The position numbers were made by a program, and so were the translations under genes. Shown here piece by piece: positions 36,585 to 47,154 of a stretch of DNA of 64,000 nucleotides. The notes below the pieces were generated by a model. The model did not search any database, was not told the DNA's origin, and saw nothing but the letters and a program-made list of their open reading frames with translations. The DNA is from Ceratodon purpureus (Eukaryota > Streptophyta > Bryopsida > Pseudoditrichales > Ditrichaceae), in NCBI GenBank assembly GCA_014871385.1, contig CM026426.1, forward strand, positions 57,004,089-57,068,088, read 5' to 3'. Positions within the stretch are counted from its first letter, which is position 1; each line of letters starts with the position of its first letter.

Positions 36585-36800
36585 GTGACACTGGTGACAC
36601 TGGTGACATTGCTGGCAGTGGTGACATTGGTGACACTGGTGACATTGCTGATATTGGTGACACTGGTTAACACTGTTGATACTGGTGACACTGGTGAACA
36701 CTGTTGATACTGGTGACACAGTTGATACTCCTAACACTAGTGATACTGGTGACACAGTTGATACTCTTAACACTAGTGATACTGGTGACACAGGATTGCA
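36585..36800. repeat. GTGACACTG minisatellite behind the ULP gene
   Basis: Near-perfect tandem 9-mers GTGACACTG, GTGACATTG and GTTGATACT fill about 215 bp, starting some 200 bp after the ULP stop codon. The same 9-mer is scattered singly through the whole MULE. Confidence 0.9.
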
Positions 36801-37520
36801 GGAAGAGTCTTCATAATTTATCTGTTTCCCAGTGTTACAATGAACGGGAAGTATGCTGTATTCTGGCTGTCTTTGTTATGAAGAATACCATTAAATCGCA
36901 CACCCGATTCTTCGATCTATACCCTCGACTATACAGTTGAGATCGAACATTTTCGTGGCCACTTCGACATTCCATTCATATATGGCCCTGGGATTAACGT
37001 GCAATGAGGCAATGAGTTTCAAAATGTCCTTCACTTAGCTAGTTCGACGTATAACGCATTATTTCATGGAGATTGACAGTTAATTTTTGTGCTAACAGAA
37101 TTTACCCTTTCTAATACTAAGAGACTGTATTCCAGTATTTGCAATATCTAACTTTTAAATAAATATCAATGGCTAAATAAACGGTCATCGAAGTCTGAGC
37201 TCGCAATCAATATACGTAAGTCATCCAGTTAATATATATAGGAACTTCTGTAATATATGTATCGTGGATACATTATGTCATTGTCCTCGAGATTTACAAT
37301 ATGGAAACCTTATTATATATCAAAATCTTTATTCTACAAATTAGTTGGGATGCATTATGTCCCTCTAATATATGAAATTACAGAACTACCCATTATCAAT
37401 AACTCTTTCTTAATGCAATGGATTTGTTAGCTTCCTAAATTTAAATATTTATAAATATATACCTATGTTTATGTATACATAGACTTGAATTCTATATGGA
37501 AGTTTTTATATATATAGATA

Positions 37521-38077
37521 TAGTCGAACCTTGATAAGTGTTAACGGTTGGGAGCATACCATTTGTTAACACTTAGAGAATAGCAACACTTAACATTTAA
37601 CACTTATAGAAAAAAAGGATATAATATCTATGCATGAAGTTCGCAACATTAATAATACGTAGTAATATTTTATATAGCATTCACTCCCTTTTTATATCAT
37701 TTACACCTTCCCTACTTGCTTTTATTTCAATGTTTATGAACTTAGAAATACACTTACCTTTTATTTCATGAACTAAAAATATATAATCTTTTAATTTACG
37801 ATTTAAATAAACATGTGCTAATAAATTTGTTTCTCAAATGGGAAGTACAAACTACTGCTTCACCTCAAAGTTACCTCCCTCCAAGTTATGGTTCTTACAA
37901 AGTCCCTTTTAAGAAAGATATCACTTATCGAGGTAAAAATAACAAGGTTAAGAGCATAACATTACATAACACTTAACACATTACACTTACTAGACTTAAT
38001 TTCAAGAGAGCAAAAATCTCCGTAACAGATATAGAGTTTTAACACTTATGAAGGCAACGCTTATCGAGGTTAGACTA
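37521..38077. mobile_element. Small mariner/pogo-like inverted-repeat insert in the MULE
   Basis: The left end, AGTCGAACCTTGATAAGTG, and the complement of the right end, AGTCTAACCTCGATAAGCG, match at 16 of 19 positions. They are flanked by TA, the duplication used by Tc1/mariner elements. About 557 bp, non-coding, with inner AACACTTA repeats. Confidence 0.55.
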
Positions 38078-38080
38078 TAC

Positions 38081-38196
38081 AAACAATATATATATATATA
38101 TATCTATATATATATAGATATATATATGTATATATATCAACATTTATATAAGTATCTATGTATATACATTAATATAGTTATGTATAAATATATATA

Positions 38197-38256
<60 letters not shown>
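38081..38256. repeat. TA-rich microsatellite
   Basis: Long (TA)n with a few interruptions. The YIYIYI frame it yields is not a gene. Confidence 0.9.
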
Positions 38257-38257
<1 letters not shown>

Positions 38258-39190
38258 ACGTATTAATATAAATTTAATTACTCATTTGTATTTTTTGTGA
38301 ATTTCCTTCACTATTGTTTTATTAATGAACTTTTAATTTCGAATAAATGCATTCATTGCTTATTCATTTAAAAAAGTTTTAATGTCCTTATTTTTTATAT
38401 TTTTTATTCTCTCTATGTTACTATTTGCATCGAATTAATGGTTGCATTTAATATTTCCAAATTATTTTATGGTATATTACTCTGTCCCTGTTTTTAAAGA
38501 AATTATATAAACGAAATGTAAACGACATGGAAATTGTTTATAAAAAATTAATTGCATTTCAGTCCGTTCACCTAATTAAACTCTAAATTATTTGTTTTTA
38601 TTTTTATTACATGGTGTACTGTAGGAAAGAAGTACATCGTAGTAATGGGTAGGGATTAATATAATTTGTTTCCAAAGTAGTGCGTTATGTACAAATTTTT
38701 TACATGTGTTTTGAAATACAAATTAGCGAGGATATTTGTACTAATACTGTAATCTCGCGGGGATATGTGTACTAAAAATGTAGTCGATACCATACTGAAG
38801 ACAAGTCCATCAGATAAGAAAGAAATTGGAAAACTGAGAACATAAAATCGTCAAGTTCTGTAGCAAAACCAATAAGAAGATAAAAACAATGGCAAATTAA
38901 CTTGCAAAGATGGAGTATAATGCGAATATATTACTTTAATTCTTCATTAAAACTAGTATAAAATTGTAGACATAAGAACATAAAACTCCGTATCGTCTGA
39001 ATACAGTCTCGAGTGAATCATTTATTGATTCAGTAACTCTCGTACAGACTGTCACAGTGTCACAGTGTAACACATGATGGATAGTGTCACACTGTAATGA
39101 CTTAACACTTTATGGCTACTGTCATAATGTAAGACGCTTCTACACCTGCATTACTGTACGTACCACGACATACAACTAATTGCCTTAAGT

Positions 39191-39588
39191 TCAAAACTGC
39201 GAGCTGCTGTGGGTACAAGAAACCACAGAGTTGCAACCACACTGAAGTCTCTTAGTGTCACATGTCGATTTCTCCCACTTGGAATGCCCTTGCAGTAGAG
39301 ATACGTAAGTAGTAGAACAGTGTACTCCCTGGAAGTGTCCACTGTCGGGGAAGAGAATGACCCTCTTCCTTTCTGGAGCCTCCGTATTAACACCTAAGGG
39401 AACAGTCTGCTTACGCTTCACATGGCCACGGACTAATGACAGAGGTGGAAGATAAATTCGATCATTTTGCGCAGGCACGCCGATACAGTTGGAGGACGGA
39501 AGGGAGATATGCGTTTTCCGGAGAGGTGCCTCTACATAGTCTGCCATAGTTGCTAAGAAGTCCAGTACTTCTGATTCTAACGCATCCA
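39191..39588 (-). CDS. Small MULE gene with its own TATA box
   Basis: A minus-strand TATATAAGG lies at about 39697-39705, and the first good ATG (39588) opens a frame of about 132 codons: MDALESEVLDFLATMADYVE, then a Pro/Lys-rich stretch (VRGHVKRKQTV, APERKRVIL), then a Cys-rich tail (CDTKRLQCGCNSVVSC). I recognise no family. The basic KRKQ and ERKR runs could serve nuclear import or DNA contact. It lies downstream of the other minus-strand genes of the element. It is a candidate for an accessory factor, but that is inference. Confidence 0.45.
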
Positions 39589-40188
39589 TACCTACTTTAG
39601 AGTCTGAAACGAGAGCAGTCCTAACGAAAAACACAGCCTAGAAAATGGAAGCTCAAAAAAGAGATTGAAAGAGAGTTTCTGAGACAAAGAGTTTCTCCCT
39701 TATATACAGAGCAGAGGGCGTCGATGTGTTGAGTACGTTCACGTTCTTCTCCTCTGGGAACTTGTTCACGTCCGGAAGTATGAACCCTAAATCAAATATA
39801 GTTATGGTGCGCAACCGCAAATAATGACGGGCGTACGATTCTTATGTAAGTACTGAGTAATTCTCTTAATTGAGCAAAGGAAGATGTAGTCTCGGACACA
39901 TTGGAGGTGATGATTAGATTATACCGTAGGTTCAGTGAAAGCAGTTCGATAGTGTCACAGTGTAACACATAAGTGAAGGCAAGCATTGAACATACAATTT
40001 GATAACGATGAACATATTATAAACATTTATTCCATTAGCACACGCGTGGCCAAAAATTAGCCGAAGCCATACACTTCGTCCACGGACATCGTCAGTTCTG
40101 ACTGTTCCACTCCAACGTATGCTAAGTCGTCAATAAACGTAGGGGCGACTCAGGAAGATATATACCCATCTGCGCAGACTCGTAATCA

Positions 40189-40611
40189 CTAACTGCGACT
40201 ATAACAGCTTATGTTATGGTCTTCCTCCTCACCCATGGCAGAGTAGAAATTCTTCATAACCCATCGCATCTCTTCACTGTCTGACCCGCTTTCCGTTTTA
40301 GGAAGGGTTAGAAAATGACGTTCTCTGCAACTCTGCCGTCCAGCAACATTGCTCTCAAAATCCGATGGGTCGACATCCTTAGAGCGCCGCCTCGACCGCA
40401 CATTCCGACTCTGGTTGGACGCGCGGTCAACCCTCACGCGGTAGCATCTACCGCCCACCCTCTTGGCTCGCCCACGTTCACCTATCGACTGACCATGCCC
40501 TGCCACCGGAGAGACGCAGAACTTGAGCAACAGGCATATCGATAAGGTGAACAAAGAAAGTAAGAGCCAATCCCCTAAACCATCAACAACGACACGGAAA
40601 CTGATATACAT
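40189..40611 (-). CDS. Small MULE gene with a membrane segment and an Arg-rich region
   Basis: ATG at 40611 opens 140 codons. Residues about 14-34 are strongly hydrophobic (WLLLSLFTLSICLLLKFCVS), a likely signal anchor. Then comes an Arg/Ser-rich middle (RSRRRSKDVD) and an acidic end (SGSDSEEM, GEEEDHN). No family recognised. It lies between the transposase gene (upstream, same strand) and the small TATA-driven gene. It could instead be the last exon of a longer transcript. Confidence 0.4.
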   Translation of the reverse strand: MYISFRVVVDGLGDWLLLSLFTLSICLLLKFCVSPVAGHGQSIGERGRAKRVGGRCYRVRVDRASNQSRNVRSRRRSKDVDPSDFESNVAGRQSCRERHFLTLPKTESGSDSEEMRWVMKNFYSAMGEEEDHNISCYSRS

Positions 40612-40790
40612 GCTGACGGATCGAAAATGAGAATGACGAGCTTTGGAGATGGAGTACCGTCAAACTAGAATGAGCGACTATAGGACGCGACTAGAAACAA
40701 AGTAACCATCACCGAAGAGTGTGGTTGACGTCTCTTAACAGCGCTACTATTCACTGGTTGGATGAAACATGATATTCTTACGTATCGTAC

Positions 40791-43700
40791 CTATAACCGT
40801 CGTGAAACTGGATTGAACGACCTCTCAAGGAAGTCCTTATTGCGACCTAGCTTGAATCCTTGACCGTCGTCTACAACCTGTAACACTGGTGACTCAGCAA
40901 GCGGATGCAGAGAACCATGCTTCAGCTCAGCCTTAATCTTCCGGATACGACCCAACGTTCTATTCAACTCAGCTATTAGGTGCTCCATCATTACGGAGTC
41001 ACCGTCTACTTCCTCGTGTAATTCAATCACTTGAAGCCGCAAGCGTTCAGCGGGGTCCTCAGCATTCCTCGTTTGTGGGGTGGGTCTCAGAGCCGAAAAA
41101 GGGGTCTCTGACTGTGACATGTTCGGCATTTGAACCCTCTGGGGCGTGAGAAGCTGATGCAGTCCACCTGTGACACTGCCAGCCAACCTGCCACAAAACC
41201 TAGCAATTGTTCCTTCCGTGACATCCGGGTTCATCATCATGACCACTTTGACGTGGTGTTTACACATATTCCCACGCTGCGCCCAGACGCAGTTACAGAC
41301 TGCCCATTCTGAACCCGGATTATGGACAGTGTAACGGAGATGACGATGTTGAGTGGATGTCACAAGGGCAGTGTCACCATCATGTTCTGGCAGTGTCACA
41401 TCTTCGTCTGGAATTTTCCTGGCTCGAAGGATAGATGAGACCACGATATCCTGACCTTTCTTATTGTCAACGAACCCTATTTCTTTACGTAACCACTTGT
41501 ACCAGTAATGGTCTACAACGTCTTCTGTTAGAGCTGTAATGCACCAATCAACCCTTCTACCAGTCATTCTACTCCTCTCAGACTTCAGTATCGACTTCGC
41601 AAACCCGTGATAACCCTCTATGGCCGCATTAGTGTCTTGTCCACAGTACGATAGATTTCGAAATCCAACTACCCACATATGCACCTTATCAAGCCACTGG
41701 AATTTCATATATTCCCAGAATTCCACTTCCTTTGGGTACCTCTTTTCCAACTCTAAGATTTTATTCTCAGCCCATTCCCTACCTTCCGGTCCAGGTGGAG
41801 CACTCCTATCATACATCAACATACCGAGCTCCTTCATTATGACGGCTCTCATTTTCAAATCAGAGATTTTGTAACACGCATTCTTCTGCCACGCTCTACG
41901 TACGTGCCATAGGCACAGGAATATCTCTATCTTAGGCCATGTTTTGCTGTACACATAGAATAAAATAACAGTTTCATTAGGAGGATACATTTCAGGAATG
42001 ACATATATCCATAACTAATAGATTGGACTAAATTTTACGTGAAGGGGGATCACATACTTGATGGCATTAATCTCGCCCTGCGCACAGTCCACGATGAAGG
42101 CTGCGGGTTTCCATTCTGGTTTTATCCCCACCATTTTCTTGTTTAAGGCGGCCATCCACGGAGTTAAATCCGCTTCAGCACATCTAGAGGTGAGAATGAA
42201 TGCAACAGGAATTCCGTTGTGCCATTCGTCGAAAACCATTAGCGTATACAGTGGGAACAGCGAAGACAATTTACACACGGTTTGAACAGTGAGGTCAGTC
42301 CTGACCAGTGTCACAATGTCACAGTATCGAATGTAAGAAACTCAAAAAAAAAAAGGGAAGTTTGAATCTGATGAGTACCTTCTTCTCATTAGTACCGAAT
42401 GTGGCGTCAACAGAAATTCCACCCAAATGACCGTGCTTAAGCATCATCTTGGCCTGCCATGGCGTTTGGATCCCGATAGTAAAAGGCATATTTTCCCCTG
42501 TCAATTCACCTTCAACTGGTTTGGCCTTTTCCTTGTTTGATTCAGAGTAATAGAAAATCTTCTCAGGATTTCTCTGCACCCACATCCGTACACTTTGGGC
42601 GTCGTTTTTGTGTAACATATATGTCTCTTGGGCAAGCTTCCCAGAGATATTACGAATATCTTTCGTTGTCAGCAATAAATCCCTAGTCAGATCTTTCCCT
42701 TCCGCTTCCCATTGTTTCAGCAAGTCCAGATGCTTCCTCATGATCTGGTTCGGTGTGTCCTTCCGCCTCAAGCATTCCTCCACAAACGTTCTGATTTCAG
42801 GGGACAGATGAGCTGAGAAGGCACTTCGATCTCCAATTTTCATCCCTCCATGAACCACGAGGCCATCGCTATTCACATGTTTCTCTTGAATGATACAAAT
42901 CTCGGAGACATGAGGGAGGTACAACAGCGACTTCACAGTAAATTGCGCCAAACAGCCCCTCTTAATGGACGATCCCCATTTCTTCTTAGAATCCCGAGAC
43001 TTTGGAGGTGGCTTCTTCACGTTGCTTGGTTTCGGTGAACCCCCACTTGTGTGTACTTCTACCTTGGGAGCCACAGTATCCACAACCTCCCCGTCATCTG
43101 AAGGTCCACTCTCAATTTCTGGAAAATCCATACAGGACTCCGTAATATCACCAAGCGCGGAGAGTAGTTCTGACAACTCACAACAGTCACCATTGTTCAC
43201 GGACGCAGTGGCGTTACCTTCATCTATTGATGCCGAACAGCAAGAAGACTTTGCATTGTCTGTCACCGGGGAACAGTAAGTTCCGCTGCCAGTACACTGA
43301 TCCAGAACTGATGGCAGTGGAGCGTGACACTGAACCACTGGTGTTTCACACCCCTTCATCTTCCTACAACCACACTTCGGTGAAGTTGTGGTCGTTTTAT
43401 TTATGACAGGTGTAGAACCGGCCATGGAAGAGGATTGGTTCAGGTCCATGACAACGGACTCCGCTGGTATGTGGTCCGATGATACCAGACATGCTACCTG
43501 TTCGTGAGTGGCATCTGTTTTTTTCTTCCTAGGCGCTCGTTTTTTCTTCTCTTTTGGTGAAAGTTTGCACGACTGTTCTATCGACGATCCATCAGAGTCC
43601 ACGGGAGGTTTCTTCTTCCGAGGCGCTCGTTTTTTCTTCTCTTTTAGTGGATGTTCGGTCGACTGTTCTATCGTTGATCCATAGGAGTCCGCGGCCGGTT

Positions 43701-44853
43701 TCTTCTTCCGAGGCGCTCGCTTTTTCTTCTCTTTTGCTGGAAGTTCGCCCGACTGTTCTAACGTCAATCCTTCGGAGTCCACGGGCAGTTTCTTCTTTCG
43801 AGGAGCTCGTTTCTTAGTGACATTTGCCGAATCCACAACTGGATCTTCCACAGCGGGAACCTCATTCAGGTCCGGAATGCACCCAGCATGCCCTTCAGTA
43901 GGATCAAGTGCTGTGACACCGTCTCCAACAACTCCCTTGTTCTTCCTACTCACCCGCATCTTAGGTGGGACGACTGGATCTTGAAGCATCCAGTCCATGG
44001 CGTCTACCTCTACTCCAGGTCTAGACTTGAACTTCCGTGGTGCCTTGCGTGCTTGACTCTTGGGAGCCCGTTTCGCCCTTGCCTTCCTAGTCGGTGCCAA
44101 CATGTTCCCTTCTGGAATTGAATCTGGAATACGGTGCTTCTTCCTCTCCTTAGGGAGGAGGTCCTCAGTGATTGGTTTCACGATACGGGAGTAATCCTTG
44201 GGCCCATATTCACATTTGTACCTGCGCTCAATAAATCAGAAAGCAATGCAGGCCACAAATTCATATGACTTTCACCCTTAACCACGACAAACAAAAACTG
44301 CCATTGGAGAACTGTCGACCACATCTTTTAGATCAATCGGGATGGAACATGACACGCGGCAGAGCATGTAGTACCCAGTGCTTCTGATATTGTACATAGA
44401 TTTATCTGTGAACCACACCTACCTAGATGCAACAATACAACAATACATGCATTACGAAGGAATCCCTAAACCATACCTAGTTAAGGATAGAGGCGTCCGC
44501 GGTCCATCTCGGCGTAGATTCGGCTTCCGGTTCTCTTTATTCGCCCTGAACCTACATTGTGTCCCTTCTCGCCCACATTGCATACCATCTACAAAATCGC
44601 CTACTCGGCTTGTTGGAATGTAACACTGCTGAACCAGGTGTGACTTCTTGTGTTCCCCTCGGGGAGGCCGATACTCTAGCTCCCACCTTAGGTCACGAGC
44701 ACCGAAAACACCCGGGGGTGGTTCCTGAACTAGGTCCTCAATCTGTTGAAGCTGGAGTGCGTGAATGTCAAATTGGGAGAGATCCACCTCAACACCCATA
44801 TCATCGTCAATGATGGGTTTCTGTTCGGGCTGTCCATTGCAAAATCCCTCCAT
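40791..44853 (-). CDS. MULE (mudrA-type) transposase with SWIM zinc finger
   Basis: Exons on the minus strand: 44853-44477, 44221-42379, a catalytic exon ending at 42058, and 41946-40791. The first and last joins fit GT-AG and phase; the intron between 42379 and about 42300 does not resolve cleanly by eye. Exon 2 opens with basic Pro/Lys sequence and four repeats of KEKKKRAPRKKK. It then carries a Cys-rich patch and a zinc-binding DNA-contact region (GCLAQFTVKSL, HVNSDGLVVHGG). The DDE triad: Asp in ISVDATFGTNE, Asp in AFIVDCAQGE, Glu in NAAIEGYHGFAK. A SWIM finger (CNCVWAQRGNMCKHH) follows, then a coiled tail. The protein would bind the 352-bp ends and move the element. Confidence 0.88.
43500..43830 (-). 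repeat. Coding repeat KEKKKRAPRKKK in the transposase
   Basis: About four copies of a unit of roughly 35 codons, KEKKKRAPRKKK followed by a Ser/Asp/Gln spacer (SDGSSIEQS), lie in tandem. The RAPRKKK core resembles an AT-hook-like, minor-groove or nuclear-import patch. Confidence 0.8.
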
Positions 44854-45130
44854 GTTGCTCAAATGCGTCGATTGAAATGGGAAGTGCAATCAGAAGGACA
44901 TAGGTAGCGAGAGATACATAGAAACTGTACTGTTTAGAACACGATGCAACTCCATTATCGTAAGTTTACAATAACCCTAAACCGTAAACGCACACAACTG
45001 ATGCATGTGACATTGCTCACATCAAGGAGAACAAATTGAGCAACCACAGATCTGAGACCTAAACCGATTGAAGAAATAGCACAAAGAACCGTCGCTAAAA
45101 GGAAACCCTAAACGTACATTCCTCACTATG

Positions 45131-45482
45131 AGACGGAGCGGAGCTTCGGTGCTGAGCCTCGGAGACACTGAAACACGAAAACCCTAACCCGGTAGAACTG
45201 ATGGAGACGAGGGCTGACGTCATGCCAGCGTCACAATGTTTTTTTCAACGGGCAGTGTTACAAACATCAGTGTCTCACTGTTGGTGTCACGAGGATATGA
45301 TTGTGTCACGGGGTTTAGAGTCACAAGCTCTGTGTCACAAAACGAAGTAATCACTGTAGCCGGGAATTACCCGCGACGGCTGCTTTAGGTGGAAACCGGG
45401 CGTTTGACGTGGCGCGCCACGGGGGCGCGCACGGCGCGCCGCTCCCGCCCTATCCTTCACTACATGGCATTTAGCCTTCTCC
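45131..45482. repeat. Right terminal inverted repeat of the MULE, 352 bp
   Basis: Complementary to 29387-29515 plus 30257-30479. It contains a GC-rich outer part (GGCGCGCC repeats) and an inner part rich in GTGACA motifs. Confidence 0.95.
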
Positions 45483-45491
45483 TAAGAAGCC
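45483..45491. repeat. 9-bp target duplication of the MULE (right)
   Basis: TAAGAAGCC, identical to 29378-29386. Confidence 0.95.
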
Positions 45492-45580
45492 GAGCCTTGC
45501 CCTCTACCAACTGAGCTGAAGGACCCAAATCCGGGATGAGATTAGCTCTACCAACTAAGCTAGGACGGCTGTGCCCTATC
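45492..45580 (-). other. Two tandem tRNA 5'-half-like fragments
   Basis: The complement reads CCTAGCTTAGTTGGTAGAGC and, 40 bp on, TTCAGCTCAGTTGGTAGAGG followed by CAAGGCTC. Both match the box A/D-arm of tRNAs (the second resembles tRNA-Lys), but neither has a T-arm (GGTTCGA) in place. They could be tRNA pseudogenes or the head of a SINE. Confidence 0.4.
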
Positions 45581-45599
45581 ACTGTACCCCACGTTTGCA

Positions 45600-46850
45600 A
45601 AAATTGTAACGTTGATTGGTGCTGGGGCCTATGACTGCGGCGTCAATGTCGTTGATTATAATCACAGACTTCACCCAAAATTTGCATGCAATTCATTAAC
45701 ATTGTGTGGGGATATTGTCTGAAAATTGGATTAGAAATAGACAAATATTACGTAGAATAATTTTTTCATATTTTTGTTTTTCTATCCATAAAATTTCTTT
45801 TGTATTTTGTTTTTAGAATAATCTATGAATGAACTTGCTATCGACTTCATAAACAATTATTATTTTAAAGAAATCACCATGTCCTTCCTTTCCTCAAATT
45901 CCACTGAAGACAAGTCTGTAGACACTCTTGCAGTATTTTGAGGCCAATCACATAGTGTATCAATAACAGCAGCAGAACAAATGCATTCCAACATCAGAGT
46001 GAGCAAAGTAAATGAACAAAAATTATCTGGGTTTTTATACACAGTAAGTGCAGCTCTCTTGAGGGTTGTAAAACTATTCTACCATGATGTCTAATTTCTC
46101 TATAGATCCTTACTTAGACTTACATTTACTCACATCAAAGAGGGCACGGGCAGGACATCCCCTAAGCTGGAACTTACCGCGCCCTTTGCGTGGATGGATG
46201 GGTTGGAGTCCACGTCTCAAGTCAAAATGCTATTCACTCTGCAATACGTGCCGCACAATATCTACACTAATCCTTCTAATTAAGCTACATCTTGACTTAT
46301 TATTTTAAATGAAAAGTATTGTTCTTGTTGCTTCTTGTTTTGTAGTGCATTTGTTATACTTTAGATACTAGATTCCAATCTTGTGGAGTATCAAATAAGA
46401 TTTGTGGCACATTCATTTTGCAGCAGGTATTGCACTCTCTCTTCCATCCTTCATTTAAGCAAGCATACAAGGTGTCCAAAGAGCTTACAATGTATATATT
46501 TGTTGCGTCAGGTATTGCATGGTTGTTGTGATTTGTTCTCAAGTTGTATTTGTAGAAGTTATTAGGATTCATTTGTTTAAATCTAGTAAATTATAAAGCT
46601 ATGGCTCACATATAAAATGTTTCTTCTTTGCATGATTTAGTTTAATCTATATAGTTTTGTATTTTGTTATTTCATTATTTTTCAGTTTTCAATATCACAC
46701 TCCATTTCGTTATACTTTCCATGAATGTGAATGTTTAGAGTACATTGTATGTTTAGTGTGGTATAGAATTCATAGTCTTGTTTGTTTTTTGGTTGTGTTG
46801 ATATATCAATTAAGATTATATCTTTCTATTGGTTGCTTAAGGTAAGATAA
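45600..46850. other. AT-rich stretch without a supported gene
   Basis: Short frames only. A 60-codon minus frame at 45860-46042 shows no family that I recognise. Confidence 0.35.
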
Positions 46851-47154
46851 TAGCCTTGGAGAGGATAAAGGAAGTGCCACATATTCAATATCCAAGTGAA
46901 GGACCTATTCATTACTAAGATTTGATATGGACTCAAGGGATGAGACGGGGTACAAAGGACTCATCTATTTGTACAGTGATGACGGCCTATATTTTGTGAG
47001 AAAGAATAAACGACTTTATTGAAGGACAAGTCATGGATGACAGATCTTCAGTTGAATGGGCCAAGGAAGATAGCAAGGAAAACAAGAAAGAGCTCAATCG
47101 CATCCAGTTGACTTCATCTATAGTTCAAACATGGTATGTAATCTTATTTTTTAT

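Larger units (their letters stand above)
36950..39000. other. AT-rich intergenic core of the MULE
   Basis: Very AT-rich with no coding frame. It separates the convergent ULP gene and the minus-strand genes, and contains a small nested element and a TA microsatellite. Confidence 0.6.
29387..45482. mobile_element. 16.1-kb ULP1-carrying Mutator-like element (KAONASHI-type MULE)
   Basis: Both ends begin GGAGAAGGCTAAATGCC and form 352-bp terminal inverted repeats. The left one spans 29387-30479 because a 735-bp MITE sits in it; the right one is 45131-45482. By eye the arms differ at about five positions, so the insertion is young. The flanks carry a perfect 9-bp duplication. Inside are an Ulp1-protease gene (31.0-36.4 kb, +), a minisatellite, an AT-rich spacer with a second small insert, two small minus-strand genes and a MULE transposase (44.9-40.8 kb, -). 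Without the MITE the element is about 15.4 kb. It looks nearly whole: one in-frame TGA in the ULP gene and one unresolved intron in the transposase gene are the only doubts. Confidence 0.93.

Noticed and set aside
36447-36791. Minus-strand frame rich in Ser, Val and Thr (SPVSLVLGVSTVSPV)
   Set aside because: It is the reverse translation of the GTGACACTG array.
38048-38266. Open frame of alternating Tyr-Ile on the plus strand
   Set aside because: It is the translation of a TA microsatellite.
45525-45580. A complete functional tRNA gene
   Set aside because: Box A-like sequence is present, but no T-arm, no box B and no clean anticodon stem follow.
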